Origin: Herbidospora solisilvae
GTDB lineage: Bacteria > Actinomycetota > Actinomycetes > Streptosporangiales > Streptosporangiaceae
Assembly (NCBI RefSeq): GCF_009901565.1
Contig: NZ_WXEW01000005.1
Span: 124,001 to 188,000, forward strand
Direction: 5' to 3'
DNA: 64,000 bases
The position numbers and the translations under genes were made by a program. The first letter of the stretch is position 1. Every line of letters starts with the position of its first letter. A model generated the notes under the pieces. That model was not told the origin of the DNA and ran no database searches. It saw only the letters and a list, made by a program, of their open reading frames with translations. Shown one piece after another: positions 33,408 to 43,964 of this stretch.

Positions 33408-34214
33408 CCGGCGGTCCAGGTGCCGGGCCACGATGAACACAACGATCGCGACGACCAGCAGCGGGATGCCCTTGGCGAAGGTCGAGTCGGAGAGCAGGGG
33501 CGAGTCCCACCAGGCGTGCATCAGCATGGCGAGGATCCAGGCCGAGACGGCCACCGTCACGCGTGCGGCGAGGGTCCGGTCGGTGCGCGCGATGGCGTAG
33601 GCCAGGCCCGCTCCGGCGACCGCGGTCATCGCCCAGTGGCTCCACCAGGCCGAATACACCAGACGGGCGAACAGGGACTGCACGGTGTCGCCGCTCTGCT
33701 GGATGCCGCCGGTCGCGATGATGGTGTTGAAGACGTACAGGAAATCTTCGACGATCTGGAAACCCAGGCCGACGATCGCGCCGTAGCCGAACCCGGCCAG
33801 CGCGCCCGACATGACCCACGGGGCGATCAGCGCGATCAGGGCCACTCCGGCGAGTTTCGCGGTCTCCTCGTCGAGGGGCGCGACGATGGCGTCGGCCCAG
33901 CGGTCGGCGAAGAGGGGGCTGGTGGTCTTGGTGAGCAGGGAGCTGAACGCCGTGTTGGCCAGGAAGGCGACGCCGAAGGCGGCCAGGCCGCCCCAGGCCA
34001 GGGCCATCCACGAATAGCCGATCGGCGCCGCGCGGAGCGGCCGGACGCGGGTGAACAACCAGAACGCGGCGAGCAGCACCGGCACCAGCACGCACAACGC
34101 GATCATGGTGCCGATCGTGAACACCCGGGCCTGCGGGACCAGTGTCGTGTTGATCAGCAGGAGGCCCGCGACGACGCCGAGCAGCCAGACCCAGAAGGCG
34201 GGGCGGCCGGTCAC
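33351..34214 (-). CDS. PrsW-family intramembrane metalloprotease
   Basis: The GTG start overlaps the upstream stop (GTGA). The 287-residue protein has eight or nine membrane helices. PrsW motifs: DEETAKL (EExxK), FQIVEDFLY (FxxxED), SHWAMTAVAG and MHAWWDS. These form a zinc site in the membrane. PrsW cleaves membrane-anchored anti-sigma factors in Bacillus; the target here is unknown. The directly upstream, cotranslated single-pass protein is a candidate substrate or regulator. Confidence 0.88.
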   Translation of the reverse strand: MTGRPAFWVWLLGVVAGLLLINTTLVPQARVFTIGTMIALCVLVPVLLAAFWLFTRVRPLRAAPIGYSWMALAWGGLAAFGVAFLANTAFSSLLTKTTSPLFADRWADAIVAPLDEETAKLAGVALIALIAPWVMSGALAGFGYGAIVGLGFQIVEDFLYVFNTIIATGGIQQSGDTVQSLFARLVYSAWWSHWAMTAVAGAGLAYAIARTDRTLAARVTVAVSAWILAMLMHAWWDSPLLSDSTFAKGIPLLVVAIVVFIVARHLDRRSIAYGDAQRLSHTWGKVE

Positions 34215-34777
34215 TGCGGGCCTCCGGCGAACTTGATCGAGGCGATCATCTGGCTGATGTCGTCGCGGTGGGCGGCGACGGCGGCCGCGTCGCCGCCCAC
34301 CAGGACGCTCGCACCCTGCTGAGGGGCGGCGAAGACGGCCTGGGTGCCGGTGCGGTCGTCCAAGGTGATCATCCCGACGAGGCCGGGAACCCCCTGCACG
34401 GTCTGGATCGGGGTGGGGCTCTCGGCTCTGACGGGCACCCCCTGCGCCTTGAAGATCAGGTGCTGGCCGGCCCAGAGCTCCTGCGGAGACGCCGACTCGA
34501 CGTCGATCGCTCCGAGCTGGACGGTCGCCCCGCCGCTGACCAGCGTCACCGACTCCGACAACGACGACGCGCTCTCGTCGAGCGACCATCCGGCGGGCAC
34601 CAGCATGGAGACGGGGCGTGAGCCGCCGTCGAACGCCTGGCCGACCCCGATGACCGTGCCCGCTCTGAGCGGCACCGCGACGTCGGCGACGACGGAGTTG
34701 GCCAGCGGCAGGCCGATGGCCAGGATGCCGAGTATCACCAGGATCGCGATCGATCCGGGCCATCCGGTGCGCGACAT
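34211..34777 (-). CDS. Single-pass membrane protein with extracytoplasmic domain, partner of PrsW-like protease
   Basis: A 188-residue protein: an N-terminal signal anchor (IAILVILGILAIGLPLANSVV), then an alpha+beta ectodomain with strands such as VSMLVPAGWSLDESAS and VTLVSGGATVQLGAI and a final helix IASIKFAG. The ectodomain resembles small lipoprotein-like actinobacterial proteins, but no named family was recognised. Overlap with the protease gene suggests a functional pair. Confidence 0.7.
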   Translation of the reverse strand: MSRTGWPGSIAILVILGILAIGLPLANSVVADVAVPLRAGTVIGVGQAFDGGSRPVSMLVPAGWSLDESASSLSESVTLVSGGATVQLGAIDVESASPQELWAGQHLIFKAQGVPVRAESPTPIQTVQGVPGLVGMITLDDRTGTQAVFAAPQQGASVLVGGDAAAVAAHRDDISQMIASIKFAGGPQ

Positions 34778-34820
34778 GAGACCCCTATGAGAACAGGGGG
34801 GATTCCCGACTCATAACCGG

Positions 34821-35861
34821 CTACGTCAGAACAAAACCTGCTTCCCGGGCGAGCTGGAGCTCTTCCCGGGTCTCGACCACCAGGACCGGCACCCCGTCGG
34901 TGCTGATCAGGCCGTCGTCGGTACGGTTGCCACCCACCGGCTCCCGCACCCCCAGCAGGCCTAGGCGGCGGCAGACACCCTCACGGACCTCCGGCTGGTC
35001 CCACCCGATCTCGCCGGTGAAGACGAGGGCGTCGAGGCGGTCGAGCGAGGTCGCGGCGGCGGCGATCTCACGGGCGACGCGGTGGCAGTAGACGTCGAGG
35101 GTGAACGTGTCGCCCGCCTTGACCAGGTCGCGGGTGTCGCCGGAGAAGCCGTCCGAGAGGCCCAGCAGCCCGGAGTGCCGCTCCAGCCCGTCACGCAGCT
35201 CGGCGAGGGTGAGCCGCCCGTCGAGCAGCCAGAGCAGCATGCCGGGGTCGACGCTGCCAGACCGTCTGCTCATCGGGACGCCCTCCAGGGGCGTGAAGCC
35301 CATCGAGGTGTCCATCGACCGGCCGTCGCGGACGGCGCAGACCGAGGCGCCGCCGCCCAGGTGGCACATGACGAGCTGGGACGCCTCGACCAGCTCGCCG
35401 GCCCGGCGCAGCGCGTGGGCGTAGGAGAGGCCGTGGAAGCCGTACCGGCGCAGGCCGAAGCGGGCCCGCCAGTCGGCGGGGAGCGGATAGGTCCAGGCCA
35501 CCTCGGGCATCCCGGCGTGGAAGGCGGTGTCAGGGCAGAGCACCTGCGGGACGTCGGGCAGTGCTTCCAGCGATGCCCTGACCAGTTTCAGGGCGGGCGG
35601 CAGATGCAGCGGGGCGAGGTCGGCGATCTCCGAGAGGCGGTCGACCAGCTTCGGGGTGGCCCGCACGGGCTCCCGTACGATCGGCCCGCCGTGCACCAGC
35701 CGATGAGAGATCGCGTCGGGTCTCTCGTCGAGGAACTCCAGGAGCGCGTCGGCCGAGGTCGGGGCCTGTTCCACATGGTGCTTGGCGAGCACCTCGCCGC
35801 CCGGGGAGACGAGGTGGAGCTGGAGACTCGATGAACCGGCGTTGACCGTCAGAACATTCAC
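34821..35861 (-). CDS. ackA: Acetate kinase
   Basis: The GTG at 35861 gives VNVLTVNAGSSSLQ, the conserved N-terminal phosphate motif. Other ASKHA-fold markers are FDT-like PDTAFHAG, YGFHGLSYAHAL, CHLGGGASVCAV, MDTSMGFTPLEGVPMSRRSGSVDP and FTGEIGWDQPEVR. At 346 residues it is shorter than the usual ~400. It interconverts acetyl phosphate plus ADP with acetate plus ATP. It is divergent from phosphoketolase, 40 bp apart, so the two promoters must overlap. No phosphotransacetylase gene is in the window. Confidence 0.92.
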   Translation of the reverse strand: MNVLTVNAGSSSLQLHLVSPGGEVLAKHHVEQAPTSADALLEFLDERPDAISHRLVHGGPIVREPVRATPKLVDRLSEIADLAPLHLPPALKLVRASLEALPDVPQVLCPDTAFHAGMPEVAWTYPLPADWRARFGLRRYGFHGLSYAHALRRAGELVEASQLVMCHLGGGASVCAVRDGRSMDTSMGFTPLEGVPMSRRSGSVDPGMLLWLLDGRLTLAELRDGLERHSGLLGLSDGFSGDTRDLVKAGDTFTLDVYCHRVAREIAAAATSLDRLDALVFTGEIGWDQPEVREGVCRRLGLLGVREPVGGNRTDDGLISTDGVPVLVVETREELQLAREAGFVLT

Positions 35862-35901
35862 AACGAGGACACTTCCCCGCGAAGCCGGGTAGAGACCCCG
35901 A

Positions 35902-38199
35902 ATGGATGCACTGCAGCAGGTCTCCGCGTACTGGCGTGCCGCCAACTATCTTTCGGCAGGGCAGATCTATCTGCTGGACAACCCGCTGCTGACCGAGCCG
36001 CTGCGCCCGGAGCACATCAAGCCGCGTCTGCTGGGCCACTGGGGCACCACGCCGGGGCTCAACTTCGTCTTCGCCCACCTGAACCGGATCATCACCGAGC
36101 GCGACCAGGACATGATCTACATCGCCGGCCCCGGACACGGCGGTCCGGCGACCGTGGCGCACGCCTGGCTGGAGGGCACCTACAGCGAGCTCTATCCCGA
36201 CGTCTCCCAGGACGCCGCCGGGATGCGCCGCCTGTTCCGCCAGTTCTCCTTCCCCGGCGGCATCCCCAGCCACGCCGCCCCCGAGACGCCCGGGTCGATC
36301 CACGAGGGCGGTGAGCTGGGCTATTCACTGGCGCACGCCTACGGCGCCGCCTTCGACAACCCCGACCTGGTGGTGGCCTGTGTGATCGGCGACGGCGAGG
36401 CCGAGACCGGCCCGCTGGCCGCGAGCTGGCACTCGAACAAGTTCCGGCACCCTCGCAAGGACGGGGCCGTGCTGCCGATCCTCCACCTCAACGGGTACAA
36501 GATCGCCAACCCGTCGTTCCTGGCCCGCATCCCCCCGGCCGAGCTGGCCAAGCTTATGGAGGGCTACGGCTACCGCCCCTACGTCGTCGAGGGCCACGAC
36601 CCCGACCAGGTGCACCCCCTGATGGCGAGCACCCTCGATGCCGTCTTCAACGAGATCGCGACCCGGCCCGAGCACCTCCCGATGATCATCCTCAAGACCC
36701 CGAAGGGGTGGACGGGCCCCAAGGAGGTCGACGGCAAGCCCGTCGAGGGCACGTGGCGGGCCCACCAGGTGCCGCTCTCCGAGGTCCGCGGCAACGACGA
36801 ACACCGGGAGCAGCTCCGGGAGTGGATGGCGTCGTACCGGCCGGAAGAGCTGTTCGACGAGACCGGCCGGCCCTATCCCGAGGTCGTCGGGCTGGTGCCG
36901 AAGGGCGCGCGGAGGATGAGCGCCAACCCGCACGCCAACGGGGGAGAGCTGCTCCGGCCGCTCGTGCTGCCCGACTTCCGCGACTACGCCGTGGCGATCG
37001 ACAAGCCGGGCACCGCCTCGACCTCGCCGACGCAGGTGCTCGGCGGCTTCCTGCGCGACGTCATCGCGGCCAACCCGCACTCGTTCCGGCTGCTGGGCCC
37101 CGACGAGACCGCCTCCAACCGGCTCCAGGCCGTCTACGAGGCGACCGGGAAGGAGTGGCAGGCGGCGATGTTGCCGACCGACGAGAACCTCCGGCCCGGC
37201 GGGCGGGTCATGGAGGTGCTGTCGGAGCACCTGTGCCAGGGCTGGCTGGAGGGCTACCTGCTGACCGGCCGGCACGGGTTGTTCAACTGCTACGAGGCGT
37301 TCATCCACATCGTCGACGCGATGTTCAACCAGCACGCCAAGTGGCTCGACACCGCCCGCGAGATCCCGTGGCGGCGGCCGGTGGCCTCGCTCAACTACCT
37401 GTTGTCGTCGCACGTCTGGCGGCAGGACCACAACGGGTTCACCCACCAGGATCCGGGCTTCCTCGACGTCGTGCTGAACAAGAAGGCGAGCGTCGTGCGG
37501 GTCTACCTGCCGCCGGACGCCAACACGCTGCTCTCGGTCGCCGACCACTGCCTCCGGTCGCGTGACTACGTCAACGTGATCGTCGCCGGGAAGCAGCCGG
37601 TGCTCGACCTGTTCGGCCGGGAGGAGGCCGTCACCCACTGCACCCGCGGCCTCGGCATCATCGACTGGGCCTCCAATGACGCCGGGCACGAACCTGACGT
37701 GGTGCTGGCCTGCGCGGGCGACGTCCCGACGCTGGAGACCCTCGCCGCCGTCTCGCTGCTCCGGGAGAAACTGCCCGCCCTGCGGGTACGCGTCATCAAC
37801 GTCGTCGACCTGATGCGCCTGCAGCCGCCGGCCGCGCACCCCCACGGCCTGCCCGACGCCGAGTTCGACGCCCTGTTCACCACCGACAAGCCGGTCATCT
37901 TCAACTTCCACGGCTACCCGTGGCTGATCCACCGGCTGACCTACAAACGGCACGGCCACGACAACTTCCACGTGCGCGGCTACCGCGAGGAGGGCACCAC
38001 CACCACCCCGTTCGACATGGCCATGCTCAACGGCATCGACCGGTTCCACCTGGTCAGAGACGTGATCGACCGGGTGGAGGGGCTCGGGGTCCGGTACGCC
38101 GCGCTGCGCCAGGAGATGACCGACGCGCGGCTGCGGGCGCGTTCCTACACCCGTGAACACGGGGAGGACGCGCCCGAGATCCGCGACTGGACCTTCTAG
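35902..38199 (+). CDS. xfp: Xylulose-5-phosphate/fructose-6-phosphate phosphoketolase
   Basis: A full-length 765-residue thiamine diphosphate enzyme. Family markers: [64 protein letters not shown], the ThDP motif [21 protein letters not shown], and [14 protein letters not shown]. It splits xylulose-5-P (and often fructose-6-P) with phosphate into acetyl phosphate and an aldose phosphate. Acetate kinase next door then makes acetate and ATP. Start ATG at 35902. Convergent 4-bp overlap with the MFS gene. Confidence 0.95.
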   Translation: MDALQQVSAYWRAANYLSAGQIYLLDNPLLTEPLRPEHIKPRLLGHWGTTPGLNFVFAHLNRIITERDQDMIYIAGPGHGGPATVAHAWLEGTYSELYPDVSQDAAGMRRLFRQFSFPGGIPSHAAPETPGSIHEGGELGYSLAHAYGAAFDNPDLVVACVIGDGEAETGPLAASWHSNKFRHPRKDGAVLPILHLNGYKIANPSFLARIPPAELAKLMEGYGYRPYVVEGHDPDQVHPLMASTLDAVFNEIATRPEHLPMIILKTPKGWTGPKEVDGKPVEGTWRAHQVPLSEVRGNDEHREQLREWMASYRPEELFDETGRPYPEVVGLVPKGARRMSANPHANGGELLRPLVLPDFRDYAVAIDKPGTASTSPTQVLGGFLRDVIAANPHSFRLLGPDETASNRLQAVYEATGKEWQAAMLPTDENLRPGGRVMEVLSEHLCQGWLEGYLLTGRHGLFNCYEAFIHIVDAMFNQHAKWLDTAREIPWRRPVASLNYLLSSHVWRQDHNGFTHQDPGFLDVVLNKKASVVRVYLPPDANTLLSVADHCLRSRDYVNVIVAGKQPVLDLFGREEAVTHCTRGLGIIDWASNDAGHEPDVVLACAGDVPTLETLAAVSLLREKLPALRVRVINVVDLMRLQPPAAHPHGLPDAEFDALFTTDKPVIFNFHGYPWLIHRLTYKRHGHDNFHVRGYREEGTTTTPFDMAMLNGIDRFHLVRDVIDRVEGLGVRYAALRQEMTDARLRARSYTREHGEDAPEIRDWTF

Positions 38200-39521
38200 G
38201 CGAAGACCGTTTCGGGCTTGCGGGCCCGTGCCGCGACCACCGTCCCGGCCAGGGCCGCTCCCACCACCGGGATGAACAGGGCGGCGTGCAGCGACCCGGT
38301 CGCGTAGACCGCGGTGGCGGCCGAGACGCCGAGCGCCATGCCGAACTGGAAGCAGCTGTAGAGCAGGCCGCCGGCCACACCGTGCTCCCGTTCGGCCACG
38401 CCGTCGGTCGCCGCGATCGTGTACGGCCCGTAGGCCAGCGCGAACGCCACCCCGACCAGCAGCAGCGCGGGCAACATCATCAGTGCCGCCTGGTCGATGC
38501 CGGTGGGCAGGAAGAGCAGGTAGGCGACCGCGCCCACGGCCGCGCCGCCGAGGATGACCCGGACCGTGCCGTACTTCCTGATCAGCCACGGCGTGACGGT
38601 CGGGCCGAGAATGGCGTCGACGCCCATCGTGGCCATGATCAGCCCGGTCTCCAGGGTCGACCAGCCGCGCTCCTCCTGCAGGTGCAGGGTGACCAGGAAC
38701 TGGAAGGAGGAGAACGCGGCCATGAACAGGACGGCGCTGACGTTGGTCCGGGCGAGCGTGCCGGTCTTCAGCAGGCCGAGCCGCACCAACGGGTGGGGCG
38801 CCCGGCGTTCGATGGCGACGAACGCGGCGACCAGCGCGAACGCGGCGGCGAAGACGGGCACCGCCCACAGGTCGGGATGCTCCAGCCGGACCACTCCATA
38901 GATGAGCAGCAACATCGCGCCGGTCACGGTGAACGCCCCGGCGAGGTCGAAGCGGCCCTCGGCGCGCTCGCCGTTGTCGCGGATCAGCGGGATCGCCGCC
39001 GCGAGCAGCAACGAGGCGAAGATGACCGGCGCGAAGAACACCCACCGCCAGCCGAACGTGGTCAGCACGCCCCCGGTGACCATGCCGAGCGAGTATCCGG
39101 CGCCGCCGACCGCGCCGTAGATGATCAGAGCGCGGTTGCGTAACGTGCCCTCGGCGAAGTTGTTCGTGATCAGCGACAGCCCGGCCGGGGCGATGAACGC
39201 CGCCGCGACCCCCGTGACGAACCGCGCCAGCAGCAACATCCACCCCTCGGTAGCCAGCCCGCCCAGGCCGCTGAAGACGACGAAGATGCCCAGCCAGAGC
39301 AGGAACATCCGCCGGCGGCCCAGCATGTCGGCGGCCCGCCCTCCCAGCAAAATGAACCCGCCGAACCCGAGCACGTAGGCCGAGACCACGCCGCTCAGCA
39401 CCCCCGTCGACAACCCGAGATCGGCCCTGATGGCCGGAAGGGCGACGTTCAGCAGAGCGACGTCGACGCCTTCCATGAAAATCGTTCCGCACAGCACAAA
39501 AAGCACGCCCCACGTGCGCAT
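38196..39521 (-). CDS. MFS transporter (drug efflux type)
   Basis: Start at the ATG giving [26 protein letters not shown]; the frame is open upstream without coding character. The 441-residue protein has 12-14 helices, motif [17 protein letters not shown], and [17 protein letters not shown] in helix five. It is divergent from an HxlR regulator across 63 bp with repeat symmetry, suggesting regulation by that protein, perhaps in response to electrophiles or drugs. Confidence 0.88.
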   Translation of the reverse strand: MRTWGVLFVLCGTIFMEGVDVALLNVALPAIRADLGLSTGVLSGVVSAYVLGFGGFILLGGRAADMLGRRRMFLLWLGIFVVFSGLGGLATEGWMLLLARFVTGVAAAFIAPAGLSLITNNFAEGTLRNRALIIYGAVGGAGYSLGMVTGGVLTTFGWRWVFFAPVIFASLLLAAAIPLIRDNGERAEGRFDLAGAFTVTGAMLLLIYGVVRLEHPDLWAVPVFAAAFALVAAFVAIERRAPHPLVRLGLLKTGTLARTNVSAVLFMAAFSSFQFLVTLHLQEERGWSTLETGLIMATMGVDAILGPTVTPWLIRKYGTVRVILGGAAVGAVAYLLFLPTGIDQAALMMLPALLLVGVAFALAYGPYTIAATDGVAEREHGVAGGLLYSCFQFGMALGVSAATAVYATGSLHAALFIPVVGAALAGTVVAARARKPETVFA

Positions 39522-39538
39522 GTGTGGCCCCCTGAGTC

Positions 39539-39574
39539 GGTTACCTCTTGTAAGCGACTCCATCCTGGGTAACC
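39539..39574. promoter_or_regulatory. Inverted repeats between MFS and HxlR genes
   Basis: GGTTACC (39539-39545) and GGTAACC (39568-39574) are complementary arms 22 bp apart. A tighter TTAC-N5-GTAA symmetry lies at 39541-39553. The repeat sits in the 63-bp divergent promoter region and is a likely HxlR operator. Confidence 0.5.
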
Positions 39575-39584
39575 ATGGCGAGCT

Positions 39585-40019
39585 ATGGAAGACGGGACTT
39601 TTTTGACACCCGGTCACTGTGGAGATACCGGCCCCGACTACGACGCATTCCAATGGGACAGCCGCGAAGACTGCGAAGTGCGGCAGATTCTCGACCGCAT
39701 CGCCGACAAGTGGTCGCTGCTGGTGATCGCGCTCCTCGACAACAAGACGATGCGTTTCACCGAGCTGAAGCGGGAGATCGACGGCATCAGCCAGCGCATG
39801 CTCGCCCGCACCCTGCGCCACCTCGAACGCGACGGCCTGGTCAAACGCACCGTCTTCCCCGTCGTGCCCCCCCGGGTCGACTACGAGCTGACCCCGCTCG
39901 GCGAGAGCCTGCACGAGACGATCCAGGCCCTGGTGACCTGGACCGAGGCCCACCAGACCCAGATCGCCGCCGCTCGCGAGAACTACGACCGCCTGGTCGG
40001 TGAATCCGCTCCGGGATGA
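39585..40019 (+). CDS. HxlR-family transcriptional regulator
   Basis: A 144-residue winged-helix protein with the HxlR core [55 protein letters not shown], and wing [15 protein letters not shown]. It keeps the N-terminal Cys found just before the first helix in redox- or aldehyde-sensing members (Cys30), plus Cys12. It is divergent from the MFS exporter; the alcohol dehydrogenase follows 76 bp downstream. Confidence 0.9.
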   Translation: MEDGTFLTPGHCGDTGPDYDAFQWDSREDCEVRQILDRIADKWSLLVIALLDNKTMRFTELKREIDGISQRMLARTLRHLERDGLVKRTVFPVVPPRVDYELTPLGESLHETIQALVTWTEAHQTQIAAARENYDRLVGESAPG

Positions 40020-40095
40020 TCTGGGCCAGCCGCGTGGCTATTGGCTGCCTTTGTCAATTCCTTGCGGGTGGCCGCCTATCGTCGGACGTGTGGAG

Positions 40096-41058
40096 ATGAA
40101 CGCCTGGGTGGTGGCCCGGCCGGGCACGCTGGAGTTCACCCGGCTGCCGGTTCCCGTGCCGAGGCCCGGCGAAGTGCTCGTCAAGGTCGAGGTCTGCGGC
40201 GTGTGCCGTACCGACCTGCATCTTCTCGAAGGCGACCTCGCCGTCCACCGGCCGCGGACCGTGCCCGGTCACGAGGCGGTCGGGCGGATCGTGGACACCG
40301 GTGAACGCGTCGGGGTGGCGTGGTTGCGGTCGACCGACGGGACCTGCCGTTACTGCCGTCGCGGGAACGAGAATCTGTGCCCGTATTCGACGTACACGGG
40401 ATGGGACGCCGACGGCGGTTACGCCGAATATCTCGTCGCGCCGCGCGACTACGTCTATCCGCTGCCCGAGAACTATCCGGCCGAGAAACTCGCGCCGCTG
40501 TTGTGCGCCGGGATCATCGGCTACCGCTCGCTGCTGCGGGCCGACCTGCCCCCCGGCGGGCGGCTCGGCGTCTACGGGTTCGGCGCGTCCGCCCACCTGA
40601 CCGCTCAGGTCGCCATCGAGCAGGGGGCGACCGTCCATGTGCTGACCCGGTCGGAGGAGGCGCGGCGGCTCGCCCTCGAACTCGGCGCGGCCTCCGCCCG
40701 CGGCGCCTACGACCAGCCGCCCGAGAAGCTCGACGCCGCGATCCTGTTCGCGCCGGTGGGCGACCTGGTGCCGGCCGCGCTCGAAGCCCTCGACCGGGGC
40801 GGCACCCTCGCCGTCGCCGGCATCCACCTGACCGACATCCCGGTCCTGAACTACGACCGGCACCTGTTCCAGGAGCGCGACCTGCGCTCGGTGACGGCCA
40901 ACACCCGCGCCGACGGCCGCGCCTTCCTGGAGTTCGTCGCCGAGCACCCGCTCACCGTCGAGACCACGCCCTACCCCCTCGACCAGGCCGACCGGGCGCT
41001 CAGAGACCTGGCGGCCGACCGAGTGAATGGGGCCGCGGTGTTGAATGTCGCCCCGTGA
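40096..41058 (+). CDS. Zinc-dependent alcohol dehydrogenase (MDR family)
   Basis: The ATG at 40096 (or GTG at 40090) gives a ~320-residue medium-chain dehydrogenase. Catalytic zinc ligands lie in CGVCRTDLH and VPGHEAVG. The structural zinc loop is reduced to three clear cysteines ([12 protein letters not shown]). The coenzyme motif is [11 protein letters not shown], with GFGAS instead of GxGxxG. It resembles the adh family TIGR02822. NAD(P)-dependent oxidation of an alcohol or reduction of an aldehyde; control by the upstream HxlR regulator is plausible. The last 59 bp overlap the convergent membrane protein gene. Confidence 0.87.
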   Translation: MNAWVVARPGTLEFTRLPVPVPRPGEVLVKVEVCGVCRTDLHLLEGDLAVHRPRTVPGHEAVGRIVDTGERVGVAWLRSTDGTCRYCRRGNENLCPYSTYTGWDADGGYAEYLVAPRDYVYPLPENYPAEKLAPLLCAGIIGYRSLLRADLPPGGRLGVYGFGASAHLTAQVAIEQGATVHVLTRSEEARRLALELGAASARGAYDQPPEKLDAAILFAPVGDLVPAALEALDRGGTLAVAGIHLTDIPVLNYDRHLFQERDLRSVTANTRADGRAFLEFVAEHPLTVETTPYPLDQADRALRDLAADRVNGAAVLNVAP

Positions 41059-42415
41059 CCCAGGCCGCCGACGCCCCGAGCACCGTGCTGAGCACCACTG
41101 CCAGCACCGTGGCCTGGGCGTGGGTGGGGACCCAACCGGCACTCCAGGCCTCGAACGGGGCAATGATGACGAACCAGGTCAGCCCGGCCGTGGCCAGGCC
41201 GACCGGCAGGATCCACAGAGGCGGCCGGGCCATGACGGCGAAGAACATCATCAAGGCGAAGGCCGCCAGCGGGAGCGCCAGCGCGGTGGCCAGCACCCCG
41301 ACATCGGGATAGAGCGGGGCGTATCCCCCTGAGATGATGTCGTGGAACTGCGCCCGGGGGGCCAGCCAGAACCACGCGGCCACCCAGCCGACCGCCACAC
41401 CGACGGTGAACCCGATCGTGCGAATGCCCGTCCCCAACACGAAAAGCCCGACCACGACCGCGATGAACAGGGCGTTCTGGGGGAGGGCGGCGTCGTAACG
41501 ACCGGGGGCGTCGGTGGGCACCGTGCCGGCCGGACTGATCTCGTAGTCCTTGATGCCGATCCTGCGCCAGGTCCCGGCGGCGTCGCGGACCGCGACCCCG
41601 TCGGCCCCGTTGGCGACGACGACCAGGCCGGGGATCGCCGAGACGCTGAGCGACTCCACCGGCTGGATGTCCTCGGGCTCGTCGGGCGGGTAGGCCCGGA
41701 CCAGCCGGTCCTGCACCTCCGGGGAGACCTCCCACGCGGTCGTCCAGGCCCCGCCGCCCGTCGACTCCTCGACCTTCAGACGCCCGGGGACGACGCGGAG
41801 ACAATGATCACCGGCACAGGAGGACGCCGTGGGGGTACTCCGGACGGCGCCCGTCCACTCCTCCCAGGTGACCCCGTCGCGGGTCAGGTAGGCCCGGGAG
41901 ACGTGGCGCTCGTCGCTCTTGAGCTGGACGATGATCCCACCGTCGCGCACCTCGGTGGCGAACGCCATGGGCGGCACATAGGGCAACTCGGGACTGGTCG
42001 CCGTGATCGCGAGCACGGCGGCCGGGGTCAGTAGCACCACGACGGTCCGCCCCACGGGCACGGGGTGCCGGGAGGCGAGCCAGGCGACGTACAGGGCGGG
42101 CAGGGTCAGCAGGTCGGTCGGGTCGGCGAGGATCACCGAGGGCCCCCAGGCCAGCGACCACGCCTCGGAGGCCAGCCACGCCCCGGTCTCCGAGGCCTTG
42201 ACCAGCGTGAACCCGACGCCGGTGACCGCGATCGAGAGCCAGGGCCGGCGGAGCACCAGGTCGAGCACGGCGGGCAGCAGGATCAGCCCGGCGACGTCGC
42301 TGAGCTTCCCGGTGACCACCCCGGGCCAGGTGTGTTTCAGCAGGTGGTCGTTGACGACCAGCACGACCAGGGCCAGCACGGTCAGCGGATGACCGATCCA
42401 CGATGCCCGTCTCAT
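41000..42415 (-). CDS. Polytopic membrane protein with Asp-box-like ectodomain, paralogue B
   Basis: A 471-residue protein of unrecognised family. Five N-terminal helices (about 8-135) contain the polar motif [20 protein letters not shown]. An extracytoplasmic domain (about 138-335) has a CAGDHC pair and turns such as [12 protein letters not shown] and [12 protein letters not shown], which resemble BNR/Asp-box hairpins of sialidase-like propellers. Four or five C-terminal helices follow. Its ATG overlaps the stop of the preceding paralogue (ATGA). About half of the residues match that paralogue by eye, with the intramembrane NDH-LK-PG-TGKLSD motif almost identical, so that is probably the functional core. 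Confidence 0.78.
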   Translation of the reverse strand: MRRASWIGHPLTVLALVVLVVNDHLLKHTWPGVVTGKLSDVAGLILLPAVLDLVLRRPWLSIAVTGVGFTLVKASETGAWLASEAWSLAWGPSVILADPTDLLTLPALYVAWLASRHPVPVGRTVVVLLTPAAVLAITATSPELPYVPPMAFATEVRDGGIIVQLKSDERHVSRAYLTRDGVTWEEWTGAVRSTPTASSCAGDHCLRVVPGRLKVEESTGGGAWTTAWEVSPEVQDRLVRAYPPDEPEDIQPVESLSVSAIPGLVVVANGADGVAVRDAAGTWRRIGIKDYEISPAGTVPTDAPGRYDAALPQNALFIAVVVGLFVLGTGIRTIGFTVGVAVGWVAAWFWLAPRAQFHDIISGGYAPLYPDVGVLATALALPLAAFALMMFFAVMARPPLWILPVGLATAGLTWFVIIAPFEAWSAGWVPTHAQATVLAVVLSTVLGASAAWVTGRHSTPRPHSLGRPPGL

Positions 42416-43758
42416 CGACGCCCGCCTTTCAGGTAGCCGGTGACCATCCCCGCCGCCGTCACCAGCGTGAAGGCGGCCAGGGCCGCCCGACCGGCGTCGG
42501 TGTAGAAGTCCAGTGCACCCGCGCTCCAGGCGGCGTAGGGCGCCAGCACCGCCGACCCGGCCACCAGCCCGGTGACCAGGCTCACCACGATCAGCCGCCA
42601 AGGCGGCCCGGCCCGGCTGATGCCCCAGGACAACAATCCGGTCCCTGCCACCATGAGCAGGAGCGCGGGCGGCATCCCGAGAAAACCCAACGTCGAGTCC
42701 ACCATGCTCAGGCCGAATCGCAGGCCCAGGAGCAGCACGGCCCCGCCGATCACGATCGGCCAGTTGCGGGCGCCCGCGAGCAGCGCCAGCAACGCGGCGG
42801 CCAGCGCCCCCAGCGCCACGAGGTCGGTCACGTCGTAACGGCCCGGCGTGGTCAACGGCACCGCGCTGGAGGCCCGCAAGCCGTCCGGACCGACGCCGAG
42901 CCGGTGCCAGGCGCCCTGGGCGTCCCGCAGGGCGATGCCGTCGGCGCCGTTGGCGACCACCACCAGCCGTTCAGTCACCGCCACCGCCAACGACTCCACC
43001 GGCTCGGGGTGGCCGAACGGCGGATCGGGATGGCGGCGGACGAGACGGTCCCTGGCCTCGTCGGGGATCTCCCAGACGGTCGTCCAGCGCCCACCCCGGA
43101 TCTCCTCGACGCGCAGGTGGCCGCGCATGACCCGGAAACAGGCCGCGCCGTGGCAGTCCCGGGGCGTCCGTTCGGCCCACCCGTTCTGGATCCACTTGTC
43201 CCAGGCGATCCCGTCGCGGGTCCGGTAGGAGATCAGGTCGTCGCCCATGCCGTATCCGCCCTTGGTGTGGACGACGATCTCGTCCCCGGCCGCCTCGACG
43301 GCGTAGGCGCTGTACGGCCAGTCATACTCCGCGGCGCTCGTCGCGGCCACCGCCAGTACTGCGGGCGGGACGACGAGGAACACCACCGCCTTGTGCACGG
43401 AGACCGGATGCCGGTACGCCCACCAGGCCGCCCAGAGCGCCGGCAGCGCCAGCAGGTCGGTCGGGTCGGCGAGCACCTTGGACGGCCCCCATACCGCCGT
43501 CCACGCCTCGGAGGCCAGCCACGCGCCGGTCGCGGTCGTCTTGACCAGCGTGAACCCGACGCCGGTGACGGCGATGGAGACCTTCGCGCGCCCGACCACC
43601 AGATCGAGCAGCGCGGGGAAGAGGACCAGCCCGGCGACGTCGCTCAGCTTCCCGGTCACGAGCCCGGGCCAGGCGGCTTTCAGCACATGGTCGTTGACGA
43701 CGAGAACGACCATGGCCAGCACGGTCAGGGGCTGGCCGATCCAGGTATGCCGCACCAC
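42412..43758 (-). CDS. Polytopic membrane protein with Asp-box-like ectodomain, paralogue A
   Basis: A 448-residue tandem paralogue of the next gene, with the same order: N-terminal helices carrying [20 protein letters not shown], an ectodomain with CHGAAC and Asp-box-like YRTRDGIAWDKW and IALRDAQGAWHRL, and a C-terminal helix bundle. Conserved segments include [21 protein letters not shown]. The cysteine pair (CxGxxC in both copies) likely forms a disulfide outside the cell. Function unknown; sensor, channel or polymer-binding roles are possible. The promoter lies in 43759-43964, divergent from the ABC importer. Confidence 0.78.
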   Translation of the reverse strand: MVRHTWIGQPLTVLAMVVLVVNDHVLKAAWPGLVTGKLSDVAGLVLFPALLDLVVGRAKVSIAVTGVGFTLVKTTATGAWLASEAWTAVWGPSKVLADPTDLLALPALWAAWWAYRHPVSVHKAVVFLVVPPAVLAVAATSAAEYDWPYSAYAVEAAGDEIVVHTKGGYGMGDDLISYRTRDGIAWDKWIQNGWAERTPRDCHGAACFRVMRGHLRVEEIRGGRWTTVWEIPDEARDRLVRRHPDPPFGHPEPVESLAVAVTERLVVVANGADGIALRDAQGAWHRLGVGPDGLRASSAVPLTTPGRYDVTDLVALGALAAALLALLAGARNWPIVIGGAVLLLGLRFGLSMVDSTLGFLGMPPALLLMVAGTGLLSWGISRAGPPWRLIVVSLVTGLVAGSAVLAPYAAWSAGALDFYTDAGRAALAAFTLVTAAGMVTGYLKGGRR

Positions 43759-43964
43759 TTAAGGGAACGCGCCAAACCCGGTGAAACCGATACCCGTGAT
43801 CGTTTTGGGACCGGATCGTACGTACGCCGATGCCCGGCCCAGGTGCCCGAAAGGCTTTCGCCGACACTCTGTGACCACATCGGAACGGTCCCGGGTATTT
43901 GCCGAGGTGGGGCATTTCCGACATCATCTGGGGGTTAGTCACGTACGACCCCGGAGGCTCCCTC

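Noticed and set aside
36325..39513. Open frame of about 1060 codons antisense to phosphoketolase and across the MFS gene
   Set aside because: Shadow frame: composition is Arg/Gly/Val/Asp-biased, and both overlapping genes are clearly conserved in other frames.
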